From Methylobacterium sp. J-067 (GTDB lineage Bacteria; Pseudomonadota; Alphaproteobacteria; Rhizobiales; Beijerinckiaceae): 64,000 nt of DNA. Shown here piece after piece: positions 1 to 8,834 of the stretch (the first letter of the stretch is position 1; the number at the start of each line of letters is the position of its first letter). The translations under genes were made by a program, and so were the position numbers. A model generated the notes under the pieces. The model was not told the DNA's origin. It did no database searches and saw nothing but the letters and a program-made list of their open reading frames with translations. Location of the stretch: assembly GCF_022829465.1 (NCBI RefSeq), contig NZ_JAKSXZ010000074.1, positions 25,067 through 89,066 of the forward strand. The letters are read 5' to 3'.

Positions 1-261
1 CCAGGGACCGCGCATGAGGCTGTCGAGCTTCTTGAAGGCGATGTCCGCCTCGGCGAAACAGGGCAGGAGGCCGTGCGTAATCCGCACCGCCTCCTCCGAC
101 GCGCGCTCCCGCGTCCCGGAATCGATGGCGAGCGAACCCGATGCCCGATCCGGCAGGATCTCCGGCCAGACGACCGGGATGGTGCCACAGAGGCCGGTGA
201 GTCCGGCCGCCGTGTCGAGGGTCCCAGTCAGATCGTCGGCGATCAGGCGCAGGGTGGGCAT
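1..261 (-). CDS. DUF1537 four-carbon acid sugar kinase, N-terminal part (cut by window edge)
   Basis: The minus strand is open from an ATG at 261 to the left edge, giving the first 87 residues. They carry the DUF1537/OtnK-type N-terminal signature: LIADDLTGTLDTAA at residues 6-19, a DSGTRE segment near residue 52, and KKLDSLMRG near residue 77. Known family members phosphorylate four-carbon acids such as 3-oxo-tetronate or threonate using ATP. The start lies 11 bp downstream of the stop of the MFS gene on the same strand, so it is probably the third gene of that operon. The substrate cannot be told from this fragment, and the C-terminal nucleotide-binding half is outside the window. Confidence 0.85.
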   Translation of the reverse strand, partial: MPTLRLIADDLTGTLDTAAGLTGLCGTIPVVWPEILPDRASGSLAIDSGTRERASEEAVRITHGLLPCFAEADIAFKKLDSLMRGPW

Positions 262-272
262 CGGAGCCTGCC

Positions 273-1604
273 TCAGGCCTTGGACGGGGTGGCGCCGGCC
301 GCGAGGGCGCTGCCCTCGGCCTCGTCGTCCCGACTCTTCAACGGCGCGATCTCGCCGACGATGAACAGGTACGAGCAGGCGCCGACGATGCTCAGCGTTC
401 CCGCCACCGCGAGCGGCACCACGAACGAGCCCTGGGTGATCGAGACCATCACGCCCGTGAAGGTGGTGATGGCGATGCCCGCGAGGTTGGAGGCGAAGTT
501 CTGGATGCCGGAGATCGAGGCGACATGGGCCGGGGTCGGGGCAACGTCGCCCGGCAGCGTCCAGATGTTGGCGCCGGCGAAGGCGAGGCCGGAATACGAG
601 ATCGCCAGCAGCGTCAGGGCCGCCGCGTCACCGGGCACCAGCGGCGCGAGGGCCACCACTGAGGAGGCAAGCAGGCCACCGACGAGGCAGGTCTTGCGGG
701 CGGCGGTGAGGCTCCAGCCCCCCTTGAATAAGCGGTCGGACAGGTAGCCGCCGAGCCAGCCGGCTGGGATTGCGACGAGGCCGGGCACCAGCCCGAGCGT
801 GCCGAGCTTCGCCAGGGAAAAGCCGCGGGACTGGGTGAGGTAGGACGGGAACCACGTGGTGTAGAAGTAGATGACGAAGTTCAGGCAGAAGAACCCGATC
901 ATCATCCCCCAGATTGTCCGATAGCGGAACAACTCGGCGTAGCGGATCTTCTTGGCGCCGGCCTTCACCGCGTAGTCGGCTTCCAGCACGGCGAGCTGCT
1001 CGGCCGTGACGGCGGAATGGTTCTTCGGATCGCGATAGAGCACGTACCACAGCACCATCCACACGAGGCCGATGGCGCCGGTGACGAGGAAGGCCTCGCG
1101 CCAGCCGAAATTGGCGATGATGAAGGCGACGAGCGGGAGGGTCATCGCCGAGCCGACGCGCGAGCCCGAGGCCCAGACGCCGGTGGCGAGCCCGCGCTCC
1201 GAGCGGCGGAACCACAGGGAGGTGACCTTGGCGTTTACGGGATAGCAGAACGCCTCGCCGATCCCGAGCACCATGCGGCAGGCGATGAGCGAGGCCACGC
1301 CACCCGCGAACGCCGTCGCCAGGGTCGCGACCGACATGATCAGCGTGGCCACCGTGTAGGTCAGCCGCGAGCCGAACTTGTCGATCAGCCAGCCGCCCGG
1401 CAGCTGCATCAGCACGTAGGACCAAAAGAACGCCGACAGGATCAGGCCCATCAGGGCCGGATCGATCCCGTATTCCTTCTGGATCATCGGCACGGCGACG
1501 CCGAGGTTGGCGCGGTCGATGTAGTTGATCGCCACCGCCAGAAAACACATCAAAACGATGGTCCAGCGCTGTTTCGGTAGTTTTATCGTGGCCTGTCCCG
1601 TCAT
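273..1604 (-). CDS. MFS transporter, anion:cation symporter (ACS) type
   Basis: A 443-residue protein with about 12 hydrophobic segments. It opens with the ACS-family hallmark INYIDRANLGVAVP in the first membrane helix, followed by a GWLIDKFGSR loop between helices 2 and 3 (the MFS A-motif position). ACS symporters import organic anions such as galactonate, glucarate, tartrate or phthalate with protons. It sits between the FAD-dependent dehydrogenase (27 bp upstream) and the DUF1537 kinase (11 bp downstream) on the same strand. I infer that it imports the hydroxy-acid substrate of that operon; the exact substrate is unknown. Confidence 0.9.
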   Translation of the reverse strand: MTGQATIKLPKQRWTIVLMCFLAVAINYIDRANLGVAVPMIQKEYGIDPALMGLILSAFFWSYVLMQLPGGWLIDKFGSRLTYTVATLIMSVATLATAFAGGVASLIACRMVLGIGEAFCYPVNAKVTSLWFRRSERGLATGVWASGSRVGSAMTLPLVAFIIANFGWREAFLVTGAIGLVWMVLWYVLYRDPKNHSAVTAEQLAVLEADYAVKAGAKKIRYAELFRYRTIWGMMIGFFCLNFVIYFYTTWFPSYLTQSRGFSLAKLGTLGLVPGLVAIPAGWLGGYLSDRLFKGGWSLTAARKTCLVGGLLASSVVALAPLVPGDAAALTLLAISYSGLAFAGANIWTLPGDVAPTPAHVASISGIQNFASNLAGIAITTFTGVMVSITQGSFVVPLAVAGTLSIVGACSYLFIVGEIAPLKSRDDEAEGSALAAGATPSKA

Positions 1605-1630
1605 GGCGTGTTCCTCCCTCTTATAGTCGT

Positions 1631-3058
1631 TCAGTCCATCAAGACCTTGCCGGGGTTCATTAGGCCGGCCGGATCGAGCACGCCCTTGATCGCCCGCATC
1701 AGGTCAAGTTCCAGGGGATCGGTGACGCGGGCGAGCCGGCCTCGGTTGGACAGGCCGATGCCGTGCTCGGCACTGATGGCGCCGCGCTGCAGACGGGTCT
1801 CGTCGTCGACGATGCCGTTGATGAGCGCGACGACCCGCTCGGTTTCGCCGCTCTCCGTGAGCCGCGCCCGGTCGATGAGGGCACAGACATGGATGTTGCC
1901 GTCGCCGATATGGCCGTGCATCGCCACGATGGCGTGCGGCACCGCCTCCTGGATCCGCCTCTCGACGTTCACCGCGAAGGCGGCCTGACGATCGAGGGGA
2001 ACGGCGCTGTCGTGGGAGACAACCAAGCCGGACCGCTTGTTGCCCTCCGAGACGCTGTGGCGGACCTTCCAGATGCCCTTAGCCTGTGCCTCGCTCGACG
2101 CGATCAGCGCGTCCGAGATCAGCTCCCGCTCCAGAGCCTCGCCCAGGGCGGCTTCGAGGGGGGTCGCGAGATCCGTCCCGGCCAGCGTGTCGGTAAGCTC
2201 GATGATGAGATACCACGGCGTGTCGAGGCTGAACGGGATCGCCGTGTCCGGCACATGATTGCGGATCGCCTCGATCTGGCTGCGGTTCATGATCTCCAGC
2301 GAACCCAGCCGGTCGCCGACATGGGAGCGGAGCAGACCCATCACTTCCAGCGCCTGCTCGACGCCAGGCAGCATCGCCAGCGCCGTGAGCGACACCCGGG
2401 GCCGAGCGAAGAGCTTCAGCACCGCGCCCGTGATGATGCCGAGGGTGCCTTCGGCGCCTATGAAGAGCTGCTTCAGGTCGTAGCCGGTGTTGTCTTTCCG
2501 CAGGGCGCGCAGGCCATCGAAGATCCGGCCGTCGGGAAGCACCGCCTCGATTCCGAGCACGAGCTCCCGCGTCGGGCCGTAGCGCAGCACGGCGGTGCCG
2601 CCCGCGTTGGTGCCGATGTTACCGCCGATCTGGCACGACCCCTCGGCCCCGAGGCTCAGGGGGAAGTACCGGTCCGCCGCCTCGGCCGCGGCCTGGATGT
2701 CGGCCAGCACGCAGCCGGCCTCGACGGTGATGGTGTTGGCCAGCGGGCTGACCGCCCGGATTGCCCGCATCCGGTCCAGCCGGATCACGAGGTTGCGGCC
2801 GGGCGCCGTCGGGGTGGCGCCGCCGCACAGGCCGGTATTGCCGCCCTGCGGGACGATGGCGACGCCCTCGCGGTGAGCCAGTGCGACGACCTGCGACACC
2901 TCGGAGACATTCGCGGGCTTCACCACCGCGTCGGCCTGGCCGTGATAGCGCTCGCGCCAATCGGTCACGTAAGGGGCGAGGTCGTCCTGCGGGCCCATCA
3001 CATTCCGTAGGCCGACGATGCCGGACAGGCGATCGATGAAGCCTTGAGTATCACTCAC
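1631..3058 (-). CDS. FAD-linked 2-hydroxyacid dehydrogenase (GlcD/D-lactate dehydrogenase family)
   Basis: 475 residues, the usual length for the GlcD/DLD family of FAD enzymes that oxidise 2-hydroxyacids to 2-oxoacids. The PCMH-type FAD-binding part has VPQGGNTGLCGGATP near residue 75, GSCQIGGNIGTNAGG near 145 and FIGAEGTLGIITG near 200. The C-terminal half has HGHIGDGNIH near residue 380 and SAEHGIG near 430, the substrate/metal-site motifs of the family. It is the first gene of the minus-strand operon and is divergent from the GntR regulator at 3362. Substrate could be a four-carbon sugar acid, D-lactate, glycolate or D-2-hydroxyglutarate. The neighbouring DUF1537 gene favours a sugar acid, which is inference. 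Confidence 0.88.
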   Translation of the reverse strand: MSDTQGFIDRLSGIVGLRNVMGPQDDLAPYVTDWRERYHGQADAVVKPANVSEVSQVVALAHREGVAIVPQGGNTGLCGGATPTAPGRNLVIRLDRMRAIRAVSPLANTITVEAGCVLADIQAAAEAADRYFPLSLGAEGSCQIGGNIGTNAGGTAVLRYGPTRELVLGIEAVLPDGRIFDGLRALRKDNTGYDLKQLFIGAEGTLGIITGAVLKLFARPRVSLTALAMLPGVEQALEVMGLLRSHVGDRLGSLEIMNRSQIEAIRNHVPDTAIPFSLDTPWYLIIELTDTLAGTDLATPLEAALGEALERELISDALIASSEAQAKGIWKVRHSVSEGNKRSGLVVSHDSAVPLDRQAAFAVNVERRIQEAVPHAIVAMHGHIGDGNIHVCALIDRARLTESGETERVVALINGIVDDETRLQRGAISAEHGIGLSNRGRLARVTDPLELDLMRAIKGVLDPAGLMNPGKVLMD

Positions 3059-3093
3059 GGCGATCTCCCTACGAGCGGGCCCCAGCCCTGCAT

Positions 3094-3119
3094 CTACTTG
3101 TTATAAAGTTGTAATGTAG
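3094..3119. promoter_or_regulatory. Imperfect palindrome in divergent promoter region, possible GntR operator
   Basis: The region between the divergent dehydrogenase and GntR-type genes contains an AT-rich, imperfect inverted repeat: CTAC at 3094-3097 facing GTAG at 3116-3119, with ATAA/TTGT-like inner arms. It stands out from GC-rich surroundings and lies about 36 bp upstream of the dehydrogenase start, where an operator for a FadR-subfamily repressor would be expected. No sequence-specific consensus was confirmed. Confidence 0.35.
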
Positions 3120-3361
3120 ATACCCTTCGTTTTGCGACAGGTCAAGTGGTCTTGGCCGCCCAATTTAAGACAGGTTATGTCGGGGAGACTCATGCCTCCC
3201 GCAATGCGCGCATCAGGGGCAGCGCGTTGACGGTTCGGCAAGAGCCATGAAGCACCTGACATCTTTTTGACAACTCGGATGACGCGAGCACCAAGATGTG
3301 TCAGGTTGAGGCTTTTTCGAACCGACTCCCATCAGAGCGGCAGTGTGGGAACAGAACGGCA

Positions 3362-4099
3362 GTGACAGCATCCTTGGCCCTATCTCCCGAGACGCCAACG
3401 CCTCGCCCGACAAGTCTGGTGGATACCGTCTACCGGGCGATCCTCGCCGGCGTGGCGGACGGCACCTATGCGCCGAATGACCGCTTGCCGAGCGAGCACG
3501 ATCTCGCCGGCCAGTTCAGGGTCTCGCGACCCGTGGTGCGTTCAGCCCTCGACCGGCTGAGGCGCGAGGGGACCATTGTGTCGAGGCGCGGCGCGGGAAG
3601 CTTCGTCCGGGCGAGCGAGGCGAAGCAGACGCTTGGCTTCGCGCCGGTGGAGAGCATCGCCGACATTCAACGGTGCTATGAGTTTCGGCTCACGATCGAG
3701 CCGGATGCTGCCTTCCACGCGGCCCTACGGCGCGACGAGGCCGCCCTCCACCGCATCGAGGCGGCGCTGGAGCTTCTCACGGCGGCAACGCGCCAGGAGC
3801 AGCACCGGGAAGATGCCGACTTCACGTTCCACCATGCGATCGCGGAGGCTTCGAACAACCACTATTATGCGGCCTCACTTCAGGCGCTGCGTTCGCACAT
3901 CGCGGTAGGCATGAAGATCCATGGCCTGTCCCTGCTCGGACCTAATTCGGGTCTGAAAGGCGTGCTCGAAGAGCACGAGGGTATTTTCCTCGCGATCCGA
4001 GATGGGGATGCCGAAGCAGCGCGTCACTCGATGGCGGCACATATACGCACGTCGCGGGACCGCTTGTTCGAAGGACGGCTGCTCGATCTTTCGCTCTGA
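3362..4099 (+). CDS. GntR-family (FadR subfamily) transcriptional regulator
   Basis: The N-terminal winged helix-turn-helix includes LVDTVYRAILAGVADGTY followed by RLPSEHDLAGQFRVSRPVVR and a LRREGTIVSRRGAGSFV wing. The C-terminal FCD effector domain has D-x4-H in DFTFHHAIAEASNNHYY and a second conserved His in EEHEGIFLAIRDGD, the usual metal/acid ligand sites. I chose the GTG at 3362 because the fold starts about 20 residues later; an upstream in-frame ATG at 3296 adds 22 unconserved residues. It is divergent from the dehydrogenase-transporter-kinase operon and probably represses it until the substrate acid binds. Start confidence is moderate, family assignment high. Confidence 0.88.
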   Translation: MTASLALSPETPTPRPTSLVDTVYRAILAGVADGTYAPNDRLPSEHDLAGQFRVSRPVVRSALDRLRREGTIVSRRGAGSFVRASEAKQTLGFAPVESIADIQRCYEFRLTIEPDAAFHAALRRDEAALHRIEAALELLTAATRQEQHREDADFTFHHAIAEASNNHYYAASLQALRSHIAVGMKIHGLSLLGPNSGLKGVLEEHEGIFLAIRDGDAEAARHSMAAHIRTSRDRLFEGRLLDLSL

Positions 4100-4460
4100 G
4101 CGCCGGGATCTTGGCCAGGCCGATTGTCAATTAGATCATACGACGAAGTAAGATTCCCGGAGGCCCGTCCGCTTTCCGAAGTAGCGTTATACGAACCGGA
4201 CGGATCGCTTTCGGCCAGACCCTGCCGAATGTCCTATGTCCGTTTTTTTGAATTCGACGCTCATAACGGACGGGCCGGAAACCACCCCAAGCGGTCCTAC
4301 GGCATCCCACCCAACCCGGTCATTCCGCATCCGACCCAACTCTGCCACTTAATCCCTGCTTCGCTTTTCCCGGGAGCGGACGCCGTTTCGGAGAACCTTC
4401 GTTGCAAGCCGCTCGTCGTGCTGATGAAGTGTGCATGGGATACGCGAACGCTGCTGGCAG
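4100..4460. other. Intergenic, lower-GC region without recognisable gene
   Basis: About 360 bp between the regulator and the MAPEG gene. It is visibly richer in A/T than the flanks. It contains a loose inverted repeat (GTCCGTT near 4238 facing AACGGAC near 4265) with a run of seven T, which could act as a weak terminator. Open frames here are short and look random. I see no RNA gene. Confidence 0.4.
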
Positions 4461-5000
4461 ATGATGCAAGACACTGACGAATTCCATATGGAGCAGCGCC
4501 GGGTAGCGGTGGGGATGGCGTCGGGCTTAGCAATCACTGCCCTGGCATTGACGCTGGCTACTTCGTGGGAGCCGGTGGGAATGCCGGTGAAACCGCTTGC
4601 TGAACGTCTGCAAGCTGCACTGCGAACAGAACTGTTCGTCATCGTCTGGCTTGCTGCTGCAATCGCGAATGTCGCGCGACTGAGGTTTTTCTCACTTGAT
4701 GATATCGCAGGAAGCAAGGCAGGGCCCGGATCAAAACCCGTGCAAGATGCCGTAGCATTTCTACAGAACACTCTAGAGCAGAGCATTCTAGCAATCCCAA
4801 CACACCTGGCGTTCGCGACGGCCGCAGTCCATCCGATGAGCGTGTTGATGACGGTCACTGCGCTGTTTTGCGTCGGCCGGGCAATGTTTTGGATCGGCTA
4901 TCAGCGTGGTGCACACGGTCGTGCGCTCGGGTTCGCCCTGACATTCTACCCAACTGTTGCGTTGCTGGGGATATCAGCAGTCGACGTCGTTATAGGATGA
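4431..5000 (+). CDS. MAPEG-family membrane protein
   Basis: 189 residues with about four hydrophobic segments. The core matches the MAPEG fold (membrane-associated eicosanoid/glutathione metabolism proteins): FSLDDIAGS, then AVAFLQNTLEQSILAIPTHLAF and FCVGRAMFWIGYQRGAHGRALGF, where the N-x-x-E and R-x-x-Y/W segments line the glutathione-binding face in characterised members. Bacterial MAPEG proteins are mostly uncharacterised glutathione-dependent or structural membrane proteins. The start is uncertain: ATGs at 4431, 4461 and 4488 are all in frame, and the hydrophobic core starts after the third. It stands alone in a low-GC patch with no obvious partners. Confidence 0.75.
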   Translation: MHGIRERCWQMMQDTDEFHMEQRRVAVGMASGLAITALALTLATSWEPVGMPVKPLAERLQAALRTELFVIVWLAAAIANVARLRFFSLDDIAGSKAGPGSKPVQDAVAFLQNTLEQSILAIPTHLAFATAAVHPMSVLMTVTALFCVGRAMFWIGYQRGAHGRALGFALTFYPTVALLGISAVDVVIG

Positions 5001-5173
5001 GACCAGTAAGGCCCCGTCGCCTCGTGTGGTCGAGAGCGCGACGGCGCAATCTCGACCCGAACAGCCGGTCGGATAGCGACCCAACCTCGCCGTTACTACC
5101 GATATGAGCTGCACCCATATGCAGACGTGGGGTCTGCGTTCCAATAGGGCTTACGGTGCGGAACGCCAAACGC

Positions 5174-5500
5174 TTAAGTTGAGGAATGTTTCCGAGTGCT
5201 TCGCGAGTGGCACACCAATGGTAGCGCCTCGTGTGGCTCGTGTGATGGGGTTTGGGCTGCGGTCAAGCGCTTGGTATTGAAAGCGACATGCTCGCGGTAG
5301 CGCGCGATGACCATCTCAGGCGATCCACCCGACATCAACGTTGTCATCGCCTCGCTCGCCGCATGCATTTTCTCAACGACCATGGATTGAGCCTCGGCTC
5401 GGCCCTCACGGCCGCCCCAGGCGAGACGGACCATGCGTAGTTCGATGACGCGCTGAGCCTCAATCGCTAGCATCATCGACGAAAAGAAAGGATTGTACAT
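5174..5500 (-). CDS. Small hypothetical protein, helical
   Basis: 108 residues starting MYNPFFSSMMLAIEAQRVIELR. The ATG at 5500 is preceded by a good ribosome site (GGAGAG, about 5 nt spacing), which is why it was preferred over the longer frame beginning at 5641. The body is predicted to be mostly helical with mixed charge (RLAWGGREGRAEAQSMVVEKMHAASEAM, shown here only as overall character), resembling phasin-like or small stress proteins of Rhizobiales, but no specific family was recognised. The last 25 residues (Ser/Thr/His-rich) look unconserved. Confidence 0.6.
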   Translation of the reverse strand: MYNPFFSSMMLAIEAQRVIELRMVRLAWGGREGRAEAQSMVVEKMHAASEAMTTLMSGGSPEMVIARYREHVAFNTKRLTAAQTPSHEPHEALPLVCHSRSTRKHSST

Positions 5501-5704
5501 AAGACTCTCCAGGCTGCAGTAGAGGCCGCCAAAATCAACGTGGCTCGAGCCCTGAATGATCCTGACTAAAAATATTGAGGGAAGATGTCGCACCCTCATT
5601 CCAATCAAAATCAGTAACTTATGGTCGGGTGCCAAGTTCATCTTATAGCATTGTGCTCCCCGTCGCCCTTCCTTCGACGGTTCTCCCGACGAAAGGCACG
5701 TCTC

Positions 5705-5881
5705 ATGGGCAGTGGCATCTTCCTTTTATTTTTGGCGCTTGGCACGATCGGCGGCGTCGGCTTCCTCGCACTGGGCGCGCGGAAGCAAGTCGCTAATTTA
5801 AAAGGTGACCCGGAACGCTCCAACCTCATCAAGGACCACGGCGGTGTGCCACGTCCAAACATGCCGGGGACGGAGCATTGA
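5705..5881 (+). CDS. Small single-pass membrane protein
   Basis: 58 residues: MGSGIFLLFLALGTIGG opens a single hydrophobic helix (about residues 4-24), followed by a basic, hydrophilic tail ending in NMPGTEH. The ATG at 5705 has a purine-rich GAAAGG site 8 nt upstream; the longer in-frame start at 5621 adds residues unlike a leader. No family recognised. It lies on the opposite strand to the 108-residue gene (5174-5500), starting 205 bp from that gene's start. Confidence 0.5.
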   Translation: MGSGIFLLFLALGTIGGVGFLALGARKQVANLKGDPERSNLIKDHGGVPRPNMPGTEH

Positions 5882-6614
5882 AATCGCGACCATAACGTGG
5901 AATCACCGTTCCGTTAAAGCTTGCCCCAGTGGGACGATCTAAAATTTCGGCCAAGTCGTTCCAAGAGGTATGTGCAGAGTTTGGAACGCTCAAAAGGCCG
6001 ACACCTATGACTCGTGTGGAACGCTGTGGTGCAGCGGGTCTGATCAGACTTGGTCGCAGCGGCGGATCAGGTTGCCTGCAAGTAAATTTTTCGAACCATA
6101 AAGAAAGGTTGGAAACGCGCGCGATGGCGACGTCTGCTTCTCTGCGTTGACGTCCGAGAGCGGACCTGCGGCTTTCTACCCAACCCAGCCGTTCAGCGGC
6201 GTCTGCCAACGCGACCGAAGTTGGCCGTAAGCGGAATGGCTGCTTCGGAGTTTATGCGGTAGGTAACCGGACCTCGACCCCCCGGCTTCGAGCGTTCGGT
6301 TAGACGCAAACGGCACCTCTCCGGTCGGTCAAGCTACCTTGCTTATGGCAACGCCGAACTCGCCGTGAACTCGGCGATCAAGATCACCAACATCATCGCC
6401 CCACTGCTACTCGTCGTAGTGGTGGCTGGTGGGTGACAGGGCGTGGACCGAGCAAAGCCTCCACGCCGGCCTACTTGCTGCGGCATCACTCCCCGTTCGA
6501 GGCAACCTAATTCCGGTGGCGGAGGATCATCCGCGCTTCCGAAGCGATTGATCCTGGACTGGCGTCGACCGGTGGAAGGCTCTTCCATCCAGTGGTTCGG
6601 CGCCACTGGAGAAA
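5882..6614. other. 733-bp region without convincing gene
   Basis: No frame here gives a convincing protein on either strand; candidate frames are rich in Arg/Ser/Pro and look like noise. The sequence GGAACGCT recurs near 5979 and 6019 (and near 5813). A short hydrophobic reading frame without a good start (NSAIKITNIIAPLLLVVVV character) ends at about 6436. The stretch looks like decayed DNA upstream of the alcohol dehydrogenase. Confidence 0.4.
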
Positions 6615-7802
6615 ATGACACGCATGAAGGCGCTGACTTGGCAAAGCAGGGGCAAGATCTCCTGCGAGACCGTTCCCGACCCGAAGATCGAACATGGCCG
6701 CGACGTCATCATCAAGGTGACTGCCTGCGCGATCTGCGGATCCGACCTCCACCTCATGGGCGGGTTCATGCCGACGATGGAGTGCGGCGACGTCCTTGGG
6801 CACGAGACGATGGGCGAGGTCATCGAGGTCGGGCGCGACAACCGGAAGCTCAAGGTCGGCGACCGCATCGTGGTGCCCTTCACCATCTGCTGCGGCGAGT
6901 GCCGGCAGTGCAAGTGGGGCAACTGGAGTTGCTGCGAGCGCACCAACCCGAACGGCAAGCTCCAGGCCGAGACCTACGGCTACCCCCTGGCCGGCCTGTT
7001 CGGCTTCTCGCACATCACCGGGGGGTTCGCCGGCGGCCAGGCCGAGTACCTGCGGGTGCCCTACGCCGACGTCGGCCCCATCGTGGTCCCCGAGGGTCTC
7101 AGTGACGAGCAGGTTCTGTTCCTCAGCGACATCTTCCCGACGGCCTATCAGGCCGCCGAGCACTGCGACATCGGCCCGGAGGACACCGTCGCCATCTGGG
7201 GCTGCGGCCCGGTCGGCGTACTCGCGGTGAAGTGCTGCCTGATGCTGGGCGCAAAGCGCGTCATCGCCATCGACAGCGTGCCGGAGCGCCTCGCCCTGGC
7301 CCGCGAGGCCGGCGCCGAGACCATCGACCTGTCGACCGAGAACGTCCAAAACACACTGATGGAGATGACCCATGGCCTGGGTCCGGATTCGGTCATCGAG
7401 GCGGTCGGCATGGAGTCGCACGGGGCCGACACCACCCTCCAGAAGGTGTCCTCCGCCATCATGGAGCACACCGTCAGCCTGGAGCGTCCCTTCGCCCTAA
7501 ACCAGGCAATCCTGGCCTGCCGTCCGGGCGGAAACGTCTCGATGCCGGGCGTCTTCGCGGGGCCGGTCGGTCCCGTCGCCCTCGGCGTCCTGATGAACAA
7601 GGGCCTGACCCTGAAGACCGGCCAGACCCACATGGTCCGATACATGAAGCCGCTGATGGAGCGCATCCAGAACGGCGACATCGACCCGTCCTTCATCATC
7701 AGCCACCGCTCCACCAACCTGGAGGATGGCCCGGCGCTGTACGACATGTTCCGGGACAAGAAGGACAACTGCACCAAGGTCGTGTTCAAGCCGCACGGCT
7801 AA
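6615..7802 (+). CDS. Zinc-dependent alcohol dehydrogenase (formaldehyde-dehydrogenase-like MDR)
   Basis: 395 residues of the medium-chain dehydrogenase/reductase family. Catalytic-zinc ligands are seen in CAICGSDLHLMGG (residues about 38-50) and GHETMGEV (about 63-70). The structural-zinc loop carries Cys residues in CCGECRQCKWGNWSCCE, and the NAD(P) site is WGCGPVGVLA near residue 195. Long insertions and size resemble glutathione-independent formaldehyde dehydrogenase-like enzymes, common in these bacteria. GGAG lies 4 nt before the ATG at 6615, so this start was kept over the Met three codons later. A cupin gene follows after 76 bp on the same strand. Substrate unknown. Confidence 0.88.
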   Translation: MTRMKALTWQSRGKISCETVPDPKIEHGRDVIIKVTACAICGSDLHLMGGFMPTMECGDVLGHETMGEVIEVGRDNRKLKVGDRIVVPFTICCGECRQCKWGNWSCCERTNPNGKLQAETYGYPLAGLFGFSHITGGFAGGQAEYLRVPYADVGPIVVPEGLSDEQVLFLSDIFPTAYQAAEHCDIGPEDTVAIWGCGPVGVLAVKCCLMLGAKRVIAIDSVPERLALAREAGAETIDLSTENVQNTLMEMTHGLGPDSVIEAVGMESHGADTTLQKVSSAIMEHTVSLERPFALNQAILACRPGGNVSMPGVFAGPVGPVALGVLMNKGLTLKTGQTHMVRYMKPLMERIQNGDIDPSFIISHRSTNLEDGPALYDMFRDKKDNCTKVVFKPHG

Positions 7803-7878
7803 ACACCCCCGACGGGGCCGGAACACGTGCGCCAAGCACATCTGGCCCCAAACAACAATAATAAATGGATGACAACCG

Positions 7879-8349
7879 ATGCCGAACTATGCTTTCGAAG
7901 AGGGCAACATCACCTGGCGGACGCTGGACTGGCTCCCGCACATCGCGTTCTTCGTCTACAAGGTCGACGAGGAGAGCCGCATCGTCGACGTCGTGTTCAA
8001 GTTCGCGGCCAACCAAAAGGTGATGCTCCATCGGCACAAGTGCCCCTACGTCACCCTGGTGATGCAGGGCGAGCTTCGGTTCTACCGCGAGAACGGGGAG
8101 ATGAAGGAGGTCCGTCCGACCGGAAGCTACGTCTCCGGTGCTGCCAACGGCGAGCCTCACATGGAGGGCGGCGGCGATGAGGACGCCATCGTGTTTTTTA
8201 GCAATCGCAACATAGAAGACGCGCTCTACGAGTTCCTCGACGACAGCGGAAACCCGGTGCAGGTCCTCGGCATCGCGGACTTCAAGGCACAGCTTGCCGA
8301 CCAGGTGTCCTCCGGGACCTATGCCAGGGTCGAGGGAAGACTCGTCTGA
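7879..8349 (+). CDS. Cupin-domain protein, possible small dioxygenase
   Basis: 156 residues. A single cupin barrel is indicated by HRHKCPYVTLVMQGELRFY (about residues 54-72, with the H-x-H metal pair) and a second motif GEPHMEGGGDEDAIVFF near residue 100 with the third His. The arrangement resembles acetylacetone-dioxygenase/ChrR-type cupins that bind Fe(II) or Zn; the usual Glu of motif 1 is not at its normal place. It follows the alcohol dehydrogenase and may act on a product or precursor of that enzyme, which is inference from adjacency. Confidence 0.75.
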   Translation: MPNYAFEEGNITWRTLDWLPHIAFFVYKVDEESRIVDVVFKFAANQKVMLHRHKCPYVTLVMQGELRFYRENGEMKEVRPTGSYVSGAANGEPHMEGGGDEDAIVFFSNRNIEDALYEFLDDSGNPVQVLGIADFKAQLADQVSSGTYARVEGRLV

Positions 8350-8834
8350 GCGACTAAAACCGCTCTCCGGGCGCTGGATCGCACGTGCGAGACTCCTATC
8401 GCGCGGAGCTTATAGAAAGGCCAACTGCAGGCGTGACCCTACGCCTGCCTACGTTGGTCGTTGAACGGCGGCTGCACGTATTGCGTGGACGGGGTCTGCA
8501 TCCTGAGATGCGGGTCGGAGGCGTCGGTCTTAGGGCTGCCCTGTCGCACCGACTTCCAACGTAAGAGCGTGTTCAACGCGCTCCTCGCGCGATGGTGTCC
8601 GAAAGCGTCGGAGGTCAGCCTCGGATCTTCCGGTGCCTGCGGCCATACGGATGCTCCCGAGGCTTCCTGCCGACCCCCGGCGGCCGTTACGCCTAGAGGC
8701 CCTCAGGTTGGAGGTCCGCCATCGCCGAGATCCCGATGTCGGACCTGGCTGAATTTGCCCCTCCGGTTAAGAGTGCACGGCGCCAGCTTGACGGCGGTGC
8801 GTTGGGATCGAGACCGTTACGTAAGTTTGGCGGA
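8350..8834. other. 485-bp region without recognisable gene
   Basis: Several short frames overlap here on both strands, none with a plausible start plus protein-like composition. No tRNA-, IS- or terminator-like structure stood out. It separates the plus-strand dehydrogenase/cupin pair from the minus-strand small genes that follow, so it may hold only the tail region of two convergent units. Confidence 0.4.

Noticed and set aside
5829..6209. 126-residue minus-strand frame in the low-GC patch
   Set aside because: Overlaps the end of the small plus-strand gene and has random-looking composition.
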